A stretch of DNA of 64,000 nucleotides, from contig CAJTVY010000005.1 in NCBI GenBank assembly GCA_910579925.1, positions 49,740 through 113,739 on the forward strand. The letters are read 5' to 3'. Position numbers and translations under genes: made by a program. The stretch comes from an uncultured Dorea sp. Lineage in GTDB: Bacteria > Bacillota > Clostridia > Lachnospirales > Lachnospiraceae. Positions within the stretch are counted from its first letter, which is position 1; each line of letters starts with the position of its first letter. The notes under the pieces are model-generated. The model ran no database searches, was not told where the DNA came from, and worked only from the letters and a program-made list of their open reading frames with translations. Of the stretch, positions 18,123 to 26,855 are shown one piece after another.

Positions 18123-18989
18123 CTATTCTCCGGCAGCATTCCTTAACTTCTCGGCAAACTCATTGCTGAGAGTAATCCTGGCAACATAGAACACATCTCC
18201 CGTCATATAGACCGTAAAGTCGTCCTCGATCTCCACCTGCAGATCTCCGCCCGGCATATGCACGATCACCTTGTTATTAGTCATTCCCAGTTTATAAGCC
18301 ACGCCTGCCGCAGCACATGCTCCGGTCCCGGACGCCAGCGTATAGCCTGCGCCTCTCTCGTAAATCTCGATGGCAACATGTTCCTTGTCAATCACCTTCA
18401 TAATCTGGGTATTCACACGATTCGGGAAATACCTGGCCATCTCTGCATAGTCCCCGATCTTGCACACCAGAGGCCTGGAAATCTCACGCATAGGAATCAC
18501 GCAGTGAGGATTTCCGATGGACACACAGGTAACCGGATACAGGGTTCTGCCGAATACCATATCCTCGTTAATCACTTCCCGGCTCTCGCCCGTTACCGGA
18601 ATATCGTCGCTTCGGAAAGACAGCCGTCCCATTGACACCCGCAGACGGCTTCCGTCTTCATTCAGAAACGTCACTTCCGCCGGGCCGTTGCCTGTGTATA
18701 ATTTGAAATTCTTCTTCTGAACATAGCTTGCATCTTTTAAGTATTTTGCAAAGATCCTCACACCGTTTCCACTGGTCTCCGACTCGCTTCCGTCTGGATT
18801 CCAGACCTTGATGCGCATTCCGTCCGCCTCAAGAATCGGCCCTTCCAGCACTCCGTCCGAGCCGAGTCCCGCATTACGGTCACAGATCATCTTCACATTC
18901 TCCGGCGTCAGCTTTAATTCATTCTTATTGGGATCAAATACGACATAATCATTGCCAAGTCCGTGATAACGCTCTAATACAACCTTCAT
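18123..18989 (-). CDS. dapF: Diaminopimelate epimerase homologue with Ser/Ser active site
   Basis: A 288-residue DapF-fold protein with the two-domain pattern: YHGLGNDYVVFDPN at the start, DRNAGLGSDGVL, NPDGSESETSGNGVR, CVSIGNPHCVI and IYERGAGYTLASGTGACAAA. In characterised DapF the acid/base pair are the cysteines of MCGNG and ACGTG. Here both are serine (Ser73 and Ser220) while the surrounding glycine-rich loops are intact. It may still handle LL-/meso-diaminopimelate for peptidoglycan and lysine, or act on another amino acid. I recall similar variants annotated as DapF in related anaerobes, but no biochemistry. Start chosen after GGAGG. Symbol given on homology only. Confidence 0.8.
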   Translation of the reverse strand: MKVVLERYHGLGNDYVVFDPNKNELKLTPENVKMICDRNAGLGSDGVLEGPILEADGMRIKVWNPDGSESETSGNGVRIFAKYLKDASYVQKKNFKLYTGNGPAEVTFLNEDGSRLRVSMGRLSFRSDDIPVTGESREVINEDMVFGRTLYPVTCVSIGNPHCVIPMREISRPLVCKIGDYAEMARYFPNRVNTQIMKVIDKEHVAIEIYERGAGYTLASGTGACAAAGVAYKLGMTNNKVIVHMPGGDLQVEIEDDFTVYMTGDVFYVARITLSNEFAEKLRNAAGE

Positions 18990-19101
18990 TCCATACCTCC
19001 ATAAAATCTCTTACCTTATCATCTATGCTGCTTCCCCGACGGGTATGCTTCTATCATAACAGGCATTATTTCCCATTTCAACGCAATTCATGCCAATTAC
19101 A

Positions 19102-19130
19102 TTGCAAATCCTGCTGTCTTACGGTATGAT
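19102..19130 (+). promoter_or_regulatory. Candidate promoter of the first AraC-family gene
   Basis: TTGCAA (19102-19107) and TATGAT (19125-19130) with exactly 17 bases between. The predicted start of transcription, about 19137, falls inside the palindrome 19133-19164. Confidence 0.5.
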
Positions 19131-19132
19131 AG

Positions 19133-19164
19133 GTAACAGTGAAGCCGGAAGGCTGAACTGTTAC
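19133..19164. repeat. Palindrome with GGAA loop upstream of the AraC gene
   Basis: GTAACAGT (19133-19140) pairs with ACTGTTAC (19157-19164); inside are opposed GA steps, AGCC/GGCT pairs and a GGAA tetraloop. TATGATAG occurs just before the left arm and ATGATAG just after the right arm. Thirteen bases of the right arm (GCTGAACTGTTAC) recur at 32849-32861, so this may be a dispersed element rather than a gene-specific site. Confidence 0.55.
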
Positions 19165-19218
19165 TATGATAGACAGAGAAACACAATTCTACAAATGATC
19201 TGATCATGGAGTATGCCG

Positions 19219-20067
19219 ATGGAAGAATATGTAAAGAAGGGGTATCTGAACAGCGAATTCCGTCTGTTTCATCTGACAGACCAGGAAACCCGCAAGGTAG
19301 AATACCACTACCACGATTTTGACAAGATTACCATTTTCCTCAAAGGGAACGTCAACTATATCATCGAAGGAAAATCCTATGAACTGAAACCTTATGACAT
19401 TGTACTCGTCAGGCACAACGACATCCACAGGCTGATGGCAGACAATTCCGTTCCATATGACAGAATCATCGTCTACATCTCTGTGAATTTTATGAACGCT
19501 TATAAAACCGATTCCTATGACTTAAGCTACTGTTTCCAGAAAGCCGAGAAGGAACGCTCTAATGTGCTGCGAATCCCTTCCTTGGAGAAAAGTTCCCTGT
19601 TTCGTTCTATTTCACGGCTGGAACAGTCTTTTTCAGACGACGGGTATGCGGCAGAATTATTCCGTCAGGTTCTCTTTCTGGAATTCATGATACATCTGAA
19701 CCGCGCAGCCATGAAAAACCGGCTGGAATTCATCGACACAGCCAACTGTAACTCTAAGGTTCTGGCCATTCTTAAGTATATTAATGAAAATCTGGACGGG
19801 GAACTGGATATCGAGACGCTTGCCGGACATTTCTATATCAGCAAATATCATATGATGAGGCTGTTCAAGCAGGAAACCGGCTACACTCTGGGCCAGTATA
19901 CTTCCCAGAAACGGCTTCTGCTTGCAAAAGAACTGATCCTCTCCGGCGTGCCGGGCACACAAGCCTGTTTTGACTGCGGTTTTAGAGACTATTCCACCTT
20001 CCTGCGGGCATACAGAAAATTCTTCGGGGAATCTCCGCGGGCTTCCCGGGGCTTCGATTCCCCTTAA
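19219..20067 (+). CDS. AraC family transcriptional regulator (cupin sensor)
   Basis: A 282-residue regulator. The N-terminal cupin-like ligand domain (about 1-150) contains VEYHYHDFDKITIFLKGN and YELKPYDIVLVRHNDIHR. The C-terminal AraC double helix-turn-helix (about 180-280) has DIETLAGHFYISKYHMMRLF and ACFDCGFRDYSTFLRAYRKF. I take the ATG at 19219, seven bases after GGAG; an ATG at 19213 is too close to it. Relatives sense sugars or other small ligands. The target genes are not evident: it converges on hflX with two bases between stops and is divergent from the dapF homologue. Confidence 0.9.
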   Translation: MEEYVKKGYLNSEFRLFHLTDQETRKVEYHYHDFDKITIFLKGNVNYIIEGKSYELKPYDIVLVRHNDIHRLMADNSVPYDRIIVYISVNFMNAYKTDSYDLSYCFQKAEKERSNVLRIPSLEKSSLFRSISRLEQSFSDDGYAAELFRQVLFLEFMIHLNRAAMKNRLEFIDTANCNSKVLAILKYINENLDGELDIETLAGHFYISKYHMMRLFKQETGYTLGQYTSQKRLLLAKELILSGVPGTQACFDCGFRDYSTFLRAYRKFFGESPRASRGFDSP

Positions 20068-20069
20068 CC

Positions 20070-21329
20070 TCATTGATCAAAACCGTCGCTTCGGATCTTT
20101 CGATACATCTCAGACGGAACATAAGCCCGTATGAAAATCCCGTCCTCCCGGTAATCTTCTTCCAGCAGTTCTCCGTATCTGCGGATCTGCTGGATCTTTC
20201 CCGCCTCCTGGTAACTGTACAGGCGCTCCAGCAGCGTCTTCCGCTCTCTCAGTACCGCCTCCACCGTCTTTAAGAGTTCCAGAATCCCGTCCCCATTCCT
20301 GGCAGAGATCTTTACCGTATAGTCTGCCCGGAAATCCCGGATCATTCCCGGATCCTCCGTAACCTTATCCTGTTTGTTGAACACCGTGATTACCGGCTTG
20401 TCCGTAACCCCCAGGCTCATAAGAGTCTCGTATACAATATACATCTGTTCATCCATCTGTGGATTGGAGACATCCGCCACATGCAGAATCAGATCCGCAT
20501 ACCGCGCTTCCTCAAGGGTGCTTCTGAATGCCTCAATCAGATGGTGGGGCAGTTTGCGGATAAAACCTACCGTATCCGTCAGAAGGATCTTCTGCCCTCC
20601 CGGAAGCTGCCTCTCCCTGGTAGTAGGATCCAGAGTGGCAAAGAGCTTGTCCTCCGCTAAAATATCCGCACCTGTCAGCACGTTCAGAAGCGTGGACTTC
20701 CCGGCATTGGTATAACCTACGATAGCCGCCACCGGAATATGGTTCCGGGTTCTCTGTTCCCGGGTAACCTCCCGATGACGCCGGACATCCTTCAGTTCCC
20801 GGTTAAGCTGCGCAATCCGGCTCTTGATCAGCCGCCGGTCCATCTCCAGCTTCTTCTCCCCCGGCCCTCTGGTTCCGATTCCGCCTCCCAGCCTTGACAT
20901 AGCCGTCCCGAATCCGGTAAGACGGGTCTGACGATATTTTAACTGAGCCAGTTCCACCTGGATCTTACCCTCGCTGGTAGAAGCCCTTGCCGCAAAGATA
21001 TCCAGAATAATCAGTGTGCGGTCCATCACCTTGGTATCCAGTTCATCCTGGAGATTCTTCATCTGCACAGGTGAAAGTTCATCGTCACAGATTATGCCTG
21101 TTGCCTCAAGTTCCCACAGAAGATCTTTCAGTTCCTCGATCTTCCCTTTTCCTATATAAGTCCCAGGGTGTATCTGTTCCCGGTTCTGCAAAAGCCTCCC
21201 TACGGTCTTCGCTCCCGCAGTATCCGCCAGATCCTCTAATTCCTCCAGGGACTTTAGCGTATCCTCCTGTTCGCAGGTGCATACTCCCACCAGGATGACA
21301 CGCTCTGTTTCCTTCTCTAATTCAATCAT
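20070..21329 (-). CDS. hflX: GTPase HflX
   Basis: A 419-residue ribosome-associated GTPase, which in other bacteria splits or rescues stalled 70S ribosomes under stress. The N-terminal HflX domain includes HPGTYIGKGKIEELK and the RTLIILDIFAARASTSEGK segment; a GIGTRGPGEKKLE linker precedes the G domain. G motifs: GYTNAGKS (205-212), a switch II DTVGFIRKLPHHLIEAF, and NKQD. The Shine-Dalgarno AAGGAG precedes the ATG. It lies downstream of the TPR protein gene by 30 bases on the same strand. Confidence 0.95.
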   Translation of the reverse strand: MIELEKETERVILVGVCTCEQEDTLKSLEELEDLADTAGAKTVGRLLQNREQIHPGTYIGKGKIEELKDLLWELEATGIICDDELSPVQMKNLQDELDTKVMDRTLIILDIFAARASTSEGKIQVELAQLKYRQTRLTGFGTAMSRLGGGIGTRGPGEKKLEMDRRLIKSRIAQLNRELKDVRRHREVTREQRTRNHIPVAAIVGYTNAGKSTLLNVLTGADILAEDKLFATLDPTTRERQLPGGQKILLTDTVGFIRKLPHHLIEAFRSTLEEARYADLILHVADVSNPQMDEQMYIVYETLMSLGVTDKPVITVFNKQDKVTEDPGMIRDFRADYTVKISARNGDGILELLKTVEAVLRERKTLLERLYSYQEAGKIQQIRRYGELLEEDYREDGIFIRAYVPSEMYRKIRSDGFDQ

Positions 21330-21359
21330 ACCTGCTCCTTTTATGACAGAGTCCGCCGC

Positions 21360-21953
21360 CTATCTCGTCTCCAGGAACTGCTGCTCTTTTAACACACTGG
21401 CGTCATCAGGGTACTCTGAAACATACTCTGCCACCTTCGCCTTTGCATTCTCCCAGTCTCCCGACTGTTCAAGGGCCACAATCAGATTAAACTTCATCTC
21501 CTGGTCAAGTTCTTCACTGTTTCCCTTAAGCCCGATCCCCATCTGAAAATAATTCTGCGCCGATTGCGGATTCCCGGTCTTCAGTTCACAGTTTCCCAGA
21601 AAGTTGTAGATGGTTCCCGTAAACGGTGATTCTGACTCCTGTTCTAACGCCTTTTGAAATGCATCCCTTGCACCCTCATAGTCTTCCAGTTCCCACCTTG
21701 CGATACCGATCCCACGGTAAGCGTCTCCTACATTAACCTCATCTTTCACAGCCTCTTCAAACTGACTGATTGCCTCTTCATATTGCCCCTTTTCCAGATA
21801 TTCTATTCCTTCCTCGGAAGGATTACTTTTACAGACTAACAGATACAGACACAGGCACAGGCCCGATAAGAAAAGAACCATCACTCCGACTACGATTCGT
21901 CTTACCATGACCGCTCTTTTTTTTCTGCGTTTTCTCCGGTTTGTCTTTTTCAT
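21360..21953 (-). CDS. Tetratricopeptide repeat membrane-anchored protein
   Basis: A 197-residue protein: a very basic start (KKTNRRKRRKKRA), one transmembrane helix at about 17-39, then an extracytoplasmic part with at least three TPR-like units, including GIEYLEKGQYEEAISQFEEA and AYRGIGIARWELEDYEGARD. Such proteins scaffold protein-protein contacts. The start at 21953 has GGAGG seven bases upstream; the longer frame to 22052 overlaps the end of the ATPase gene and lacks a Shine-Dalgarno. Its place between a metal ATPase and hflX gives no clear role. Confidence 0.82.
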   Translation of the reverse strand: MKKTNRRKRRKKRAVMVRRIVVGVMVLFLSGLCLCLYLLVCKSNPSEEGIEYLEKGQYEEAISQFEEAVKDEVNVGDAYRGIGIARWELEDYEGARDAFQKALEQESESPFTGTIYNFLGNCELKTGNPQSAQNYFQMGIGLKGNSEELDQEMKFNLIVALEQSGDWENAKAKVAEYVSEYPDDASVLKEQQFLETR

Positions 21954-22027
21954 GAAAATTCCTCCGTCTGCTTCTTCATTATCTTCCTGCCCCGCACCGG
22001 TTCTTCTCTGACACGAATCGCCCGGCT

Positions 22028-23890
22028 CTAAACTATATACTTTGCAACCCACGCAGAATTCAGCAATGCCAGAAACATCACTCCGACCTCCGCCAGTATT
22101 GCCTCTCCCATAGTGAAATATCCTGTAACCGCAAGGCCCAGAACAATCGCCTTGATCAGCAGCGCGAATCTCGCATTATGGCTCACTACCTTAAGGGTCT
22201 TCCTGGCAATCTTAATGGCATCGATGATCCCTGGCAGATCATCCTCCAGCAAAATAATGTCCGCCGCCTCTACCGCAGCCGCCGATCCCATGGCGCCCAT
22301 TGCAATCCCTACGTCCGCTCTTGCCAGAACAGGAGCATCATTGATCCCGTCTCCGACACAGACCAGACGTTCCGAACTATCCTGAATGCTCAGAAAATCC
22401 TCCACATACTGAAGCTTATCTTCCGGCATAAGGTCTGCGTAGGCATAATCCATCTCCAGTTCCTGCGCCACCGGAATACTGCTGCTTTTCGTATCGCCGG
22501 TGAGCATGACAAGCACTCCGTTACATTTTTTCCGCAGATAGTCTAATGTATCTTTCGCTTCTTCTTTGACAGCGTCCTCGATCAGAATATATCCTGCATA
22601 TCTCTTCTCAATGGAAACATAGAGCACCGTACCTGGCTGTTCCACTTCTGCACACAGAACGCCCTGGCTGTCCATCAGCTTTTTGTTGCCCACATAGACC
22701 CGCTGCCCGTCAAATACGGCGCTTACTCCGAAACCAGGCATCTCGCGCATCCGGCATACCCTGCGCTTATCCACCTGCCGGCGGTATTCAGTAAGCAGCG
22801 ACTGGGCGATCGGATGGTTGGAATACCCCTCTACATGAGCCGCAATCCCTAAAAGCGCTTCCTGAGTCATATTAAATGGTCGTACTTCCTTAACCTGGAA
22901 TACTCCCTGTGTCAATGTACCCGTCTTGTCAAAAATAAATGTGTCTGCCTTCGCCAGATTCTCCAGATGATTCCTGCCCTTGACCACGATCCCCTGTCGC
23001 GCCGCCGAAGCGATCCCGCCAAGAAATGCCAGCGGTATAGATAAAACCAGTCCGCATGGACAGGCTACAACCAGAAAATTGAGCCCTCGGTAGATCCAGG
23101 TGTCCCAGTTCCCGTAAGAAAATGTCATGGACGGACATACCATGACCGCAAGCGCGCACAACAATATGGCAGGCGTATATATTTTCGAAAAACTTCCGAC
23201 AAAATTCTCACTGTCCGCTTTCTCCTCCTGGGCGTCTTCTACCATCTTCATGATCCGGGTCACCGCCGAATCTTCGTATGCGCCCACCACCATTGCTTCC
23301 ACGGCGGCGCTTAAGTTAATATATCCACTGTAAATCCGGTCTCCGGTTCCCACAGACTGCGGAAGGGCCTCTCCTGTAAGCGCTTTTGTATCTACATCCG
23401 AGATGCCATAAGTAATCATCGCATCCGCAGGCACTCGTTCCCCAGGCTTGATGATGATCGCATGGCCGGGCTTCAGCGTTGAGGGATCTACCTTAAACTC
23501 CCTGCCCCGAACCAGCCTGGTAGCATATTCCGGCCGGATGTTGATCAGTTCCTGGATCGTACGCTTCGTACTGTCCGTAGAGTAGGCATCAAAAAGCATC
23601 CCCAGCCCGAACAGCGCCATGACAAATACGCCCTCTTCATACTGTTTTATCCCAAGGGCTCCGATCGTTGCAAACACGATGAGTGTATACTCGGTCATAA
23701 ATCTCTTCTGCATCAGACTCTCTTCCAGTCTGCGGAAGGTCTCAAAACCGATGATCAGATATGACGCCAGAAACCAGAGGAACTTTACACGGTCTTCCAG
23801 CGTATATTGTATGGATGCATAAACCGCACCCGCATATACAGCGATTCCTGCAATATAGATCATACAACTTACTTTCAACTGCTTTGTCAT
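22028..23890 (-). CDS. P1B-type heavy-metal ATPase without N-terminal metal-binding domain
   Basis: A 620-residue inner-membrane pump. It shows the transmembrane metal site ACPCGLV (Cys277-Pro-Cys279), the phosphorylation motif FDKTGTLT (Asp321), TGEALP in the actuator, the P1B marker NHPIAQSL, TGDTKS and VGDGINDAPVLARADVGIAMG. No HMA or His-rich extension precedes the first helices. CPC plus HP motifs place it with Zn/Cd/Pb or Cu exporters; specificity is open. It starts 17 bases after the CadC-like gene, so it is in the same metal-controlled operon as the larger CadA. Having two pumps in one operon suggests different metals. Confidence 0.9.
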   Translation of the reverse strand: MTKQLKVSCMIYIAGIAVYAGAVYASIQYTLEDRVKFLWFLASYLIIGFETFRRLEESLMQKRFMTEYTLIVFATIGALGIKQYEEGVFVMALFGLGMLFDAYSTDSTKRTIQELINIRPEYATRLVRGREFKVDPSTLKPGHAIIIKPGERVPADAMITYGISDVDTKALTGEALPQSVGTGDRIYSGYINLSAAVEAMVVGAYEDSAVTRIMKMVEDAQEEKADSENFVGSFSKIYTPAILLCALAVMVCPSMTFSYGNWDTWIYRGLNFLVVACPCGLVLSIPLAFLGGIASAARQGIVVKGRNHLENLAKADTFIFDKTGTLTQGVFQVKEVRPFNMTQEALLGIAAHVEGYSNHPIAQSLLTEYRRQVDKRRVCRMREMPGFGVSAVFDGQRVYVGNKKLMDSQGVLCAEVEQPGTVLYVSIEKRYAGYILIEDAVKEEAKDTLDYLRKKCNGVLVMLTGDTKSSSIPVAQELEMDYAYADLMPEDKLQYVEDFLSIQDSSERLVCVGDGINDAPVLARADVGIAMGAMGSAAAVEAADIILLEDDLPGIIDAIKIARKTLKVVSHNARFALLIKAIVLGLAVTGYFTMGEAILAEVGVMFLALLNSAWVAKYIV

Positions 23891-23907
23891 GATGCCCTAC
23901 CCTTTGA

Positions 23908-24267
23908 CTACTCTGTAATGTGCTCCATCCCCTGGCTGATAATCGTCTCAATATGGTCGTCGGCCAGAGAGTAATATACGGTCTTTCCCTCTCTTCGATT
24001 CTTCACCAGCTTCATCTGCTTTAACACCCGTAACTGATGGGAAATCGCAGACTGTGTCATCTCGAGAATCTCGGCAAGGTCGCAGACGCACACCTCCGCC
24101 TCCAATAGAACCCATAGAATCCTGATCCTGGTAGAATCTCCAAATACTTTATAAAAATCTGCCAGTTCCTTTGATAACTCTTCTTTAAGGCGCTTAGGCC
24201 TGATCTGCCGGACAATCTCATTATGGACGCAAGTCACCTCACAGCACTCGGCCTCTGTCTTATTCAT
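23908..24267 (-). CDS. cadC: ArsR/SmtB family metal sensor, CadC-like
   Basis: A 119-residue winged-helix repressor that leaves DNA when it binds soft metals. Both classical sites are visible. The alpha3N thiolate site is formed by N-terminal Cys8/Cys9/Cys13 and the VCVCD motif (Cys60, Cys62). An alpha5 site is Asp103, His105, His116 and Glu119, spaced as in staphylococcal CadC. The recognition helix is in TQSAISHQLRVLKQMKLV. It lies between two P1B ATPase genes on the same strand. The palindrome at 26724-26743 before cadA is the likely operator. Assignment by homology; the metal (Cd, Pb, Zn) is inferred. Confidence 0.92.
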   Translation of the reverse strand: MNKTEAECCEVTCVHNEIVRQIRPKRLKEELSKELADFYKVFGDSTRIRILWVLLEAEVCVCDLAEILEMTQSAISHQLRVLKQMKLVKNRREGKTVYYSLADDHIETIISQGMEHITE

Positions 24268-24287
24268 ACTATGCCTTCCTTTCCATG

Positions 24288-24353
24288 GATATGAAAATCC
24301 ATATCAATTTTAATTATGCCAAACGGTGTCTCTGATTTCAACCGTTTGGCATA
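24288..24353. promoter_or_regulatory. Paired inverted repeats in the cadA-cadC gap
   Basis: A perfect 13-bp inverted repeat, TATGCCAAACGGT (24315-24327) and its complement (24341-24353), encloses 13 bases just past the cadA stop. Nearer cadC, GATATG (24288-24293) and CATATC (24300-24305) form a second palindrome. The first can fold into a stable RNA hairpin but has only a weak T-rich tail, so it may be a leaky terminator or an RNA-stability element that sets cadC/ATPase expression relative to cadA. Confidence 0.55.
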
Positions 24354-24367
24354 AAATGAAAGTAAAA

Positions 24368-26692
24368 TTAATATTTTCGTAATGAATTGAAACTGTGTCC
24401 CATATACAATACGCGTATGGAATTTAACACACAGAGCATTGCCACGCCCGTGTCTGCAAAGACAGCCATCCACATATTCGCATAGCCAAGGAAGCCTAAG
24501 GCCATAATCAGAAATTTGACGGCCAGGGCAAATACTACGTTCTGCATAGCAATACGTCCCGTTCTTCTGGCGATTCCTACGGCCTGCGGAATCGCCTCCA
24601 CCGAGGATGTCATAAATACGATGTCGGCAGCCTCAATCGCGGCATCTGCACCGCTTCCCATGGCGGCTCCTACGTCTGCGCCGGCAAGGACGGGCGCATC
24701 GTTAATCCCATCGCCCACAAACAGTACGGGTCCGTGTTTCTTACGGATGTCTTTCAGATGCGTAAGCTTATCCTGCGGCAGAAGCTGGGCGTAAACCTCG
24801 TCAATTCCGGTCTGTCCTGCCACGGCGCCGGCGGTGTCTGCGGCATCTCCCGTCAACATTGCCGTCACAAGATTCTGAGATTTCATCCTCTGTACCGCCC
24901 TTCCTGCCTCTTCCTTGATCACGTCCGCAATCACAAGATATCCGGCCAGTGTCCCGTCAATTGCTACCAGTACCTCCGTCCCATAGGCGTCGCCGCAGTA
25001 TTTCGACGTATCTACATGGTACATTTCCAGTAAACTCCTGCTTCCACAGAGTACGGTTCCCTCTGAAAATACGGCCCGGATTCCCTTGCCGGAAATCTCC
25101 TCTGTCTGCTCAGACCTTACAAGTCTTAATCCCCGTTCCCTGGCTTCCGTAACGATACTTGTGCCGATGGGGTGGGTGGAATCCAGTTCACAGTCTGCGG
25201 CTATTGTCAGAATCTGCTTTTCCGTAAGACGGTTCAGAGTCACCACCTTCTGCACCACAAAATTACCTTTAGTGATAGTTCCCGTCTTATCCATGACAAC
25301 GGCTTTCACATCCTTCAGCGCTTCGATGGCAAGCCCTCCTTTGAACAGAATTCCCTGCCTGGATCCTGCACCGATCCCGGAGAAAAACGCAAGGGGTACG
25401 CTTAAGACCAGCGCACAGGGACAGCTGATGACCAGGAAGGTGATTGCCGTGTAAATCCAGTAATTCCAGTCTCCCGTAATCAGGGACGGCACCACTGCCG
25501 ACAGCGCTGCCACCGCCACAACGACAGGCGTGTAGATTCTGGCAAATCTGGTGATAAACCGGTCGATTTTCGGCTTACTGGCCGCCGCATTTTCCACAGA
25601 ATCAAGGATACGCGTCACCATGGACTCGCCCAGAATCTTTGTCACTTGAAGCTTCAATACGCCTGTATCATTGACACAGCCGGAATAGATTTCTTTTCCC
25701 GGAAATACTTTCACCGGAACCGGTTCTCCTGTAACCGGAGACGTGTCAATCTGGCTCTCTCCCTCTACGATCCTGCCGTCCAGGGGAATACGGTCTCCTG
25801 GGCGGATCAGAATGATATCGCCTGCCTTCGCATCCTTTGCCGGAATCATCCTAACGTCACTGCCATCCACTATGCTTACATTCTCCGGCCGCAGGTCCAC
25901 CGCCTCCATAATCTGGGAACGGCTGCGGCTTACCGCAATGTCCTCAAAGATCTCTCCCACCCGGTAGAACAGCATGACGCCTACGGCTTCTGCAAAATCA
26001 CCGATGGTAAACGCCGCCAGCGTTGCCACACTCATCAGAAAATTCTCGTCAAACACATGGCCCTTGGCCAGATTCTTCACTGCCGTCCAGACAATCTCAA
26101 GCCCCAGGATCATGTATGCCACGATAAACAGAACCGGGGTGATCACGGAATCCGGCATCGCGCGTTCCATAATCTCGCCTGCGATAAACAGCAACGCGCC
26201 TGCCGCAGCCGCTAAGATATCCTTTTTATTCTCTTTAAACGGGCCTTCCTTTTTATGAACAGGGGCGTCCTTGTCACGGGGCGTCACTGTGACCTCAGAT
26301 TCGATGGATGCACAGATTCTTCGGTACTCGGAAAGCAGTGCATCCGGATCGTCCGCCGCAACCGCTAACTGTTTTGTCGCAAATGTGATGGTCGCCATCT
26401 TCACTCCCGGAAGTTCCCGGATCTGCCGCTCCATCTTTGCGGCACAGTTGGCGCAGCCAAGATTATCAAGAATATAGATCCGCTTCGGCACGCCTGCAGG
26501 CATGACGGGAGTATTCCTGGGGCCGGCAGATTCATGATCGTGACCATGATCGTGGTCATGCCCGTGATTGTGGCCGCAGCCGCAGCTATCATGCTCTTCA
26601 TGGTCATTTCCACAACTACAATGCTTATGTTCATGATGCTCATGATTAGGATAATCTTTATGATCTATGTCCTTCCTCGCTTTCTCTTCCAT
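24368..26692 (-). CDS. cadA: Cadmium/zinc/lead-exporting P1B ATPase with His-rich N-terminus
   Basis: A 774-residue pump. Residues 15-53 are extremely His/Asp/Cys-rich (HEHHEHKHCSCG, then HNHGHDHDHGHDH), a presumed metal sponge. An HMA domain follows with GCANCAAKM (Cys80, Cys83). The membrane site is SCPCALV (Cys424, Cys426), the phosphorylated Asp468 is in MDKTGTIT, and STHPIGTS and VGDGINDAPVL follow. This architecture is typical of CadA/ZntA. The start at 26692 is eight bases after AGGAGG. It is the first gene of the operon cadA-cadC-second ATPase, behind an ArsR-type operator. Confidence 0.94.
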   Translation of the reverse strand: MEEKARKDIDHKDYPNHEHHEHKHCSCGNDHEEHDSCGCGHNHGHDHDHGHDHESAGPRNTPVMPAGVPKRIYILDNLGCANCAAKMERQIRELPGVKMATITFATKQLAVAADDPDALLSEYRRICASIESEVTVTPRDKDAPVHKKEGPFKENKKDILAAAAGALLFIAGEIMERAMPDSVITPVLFIVAYMILGLEIVWTAVKNLAKGHVFDENFLMSVATLAAFTIGDFAEAVGVMLFYRVGEIFEDIAVSRSRSQIMEAVDLRPENVSIVDGSDVRMIPAKDAKAGDIILIRPGDRIPLDGRIVEGESQIDTSPVTGEPVPVKVFPGKEIYSGCVNDTGVLKLQVTKILGESMVTRILDSVENAAASKPKIDRFITRFARIYTPVVVAVAALSAVVPSLITGDWNYWIYTAITFLVISCPCALVLSVPLAFFSGIGAGSRQGILFKGGLAIEALKDVKAVVMDKTGTITKGNFVVQKVVTLNRLTEKQILTIAADCELDSTHPIGTSIVTEARERGLRLVRSEQTEEISGKGIRAVFSEGTVLCGSRSLLEMYHVDTSKYCGDAYGTEVLVAIDGTLAGYLVIADVIKEEAGRAVQRMKSQNLVTAMLTGDAADTAGAVAGQTGIDEVYAQLLPQDKLTHLKDIRKKHGPVLFVGDGINDAPVLAGADVGAAMGSGADAAIEAADIVFMTSSVEAIPQAVGIARRTGRIAMQNVVFALAVKFLIMALGFLGYANMWMAVFADTGVAMLCVLNSIRVLYMGHSFNSLRKY

Positions 26693-26723
26693 TGACAAAT
26701 TCCTCCTAAAGTTTATGTTTATC

Positions 26724-26743
26724 ATATGAACAATTATTCATAT
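26724..26743. promoter_or_regulatory. ArsR/SmtB-type operator
   Basis: ATATGAA (26724-26730) and TTCATAT (26737-26743) surround CAATTA. This matches the TGAA-N6-TTCA core known for CadC, CzrA and SmtB sites. It lies between the -10 and the cadA start, where bound repressor would block transcription. Confidence 0.75.
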
Positions 26744-26754
26744 GTTCATAATAT

Positions 26755-26784
26755 AATATAACCACATATCAATAAATTTGTCAA
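26755..26784 (-). promoter_or_regulatory. Promoter of the cadA operon
   Basis: On the minus strand a consensus TTGACA (26784-26779) is followed after 18 bases by TATATT (26760-26755); overlapping A/T hexamers allow a 17-base spacing too. The operator 26724-26743 lies just downstream of the -10. Confidence 0.65.
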
Positions 26785-26799
26785 TATCCAACAATAATA

Positions 26800-26849
26800 A
26801 AAATCCCGCCATAGTCCGCTGTCTTTCTGCAGACCCCTGCCGGGATTTT
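26800..26849 (-). terminator. Terminator of the dehydrogenase/cytidylyltransferase operon
   Basis: AAAATCCCG (26800-26808) pairs with CGGGATTTT (26841-26849), with an inner GTCT/AGAC pairing. On the minus strand the stem ends in TTTTTATTATT. It begins seven bases past the dehydrogenase stop and insulates it from the cadA promoter. Confidence 0.85.
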
Positions 26850-26855
26850 CTGTCT

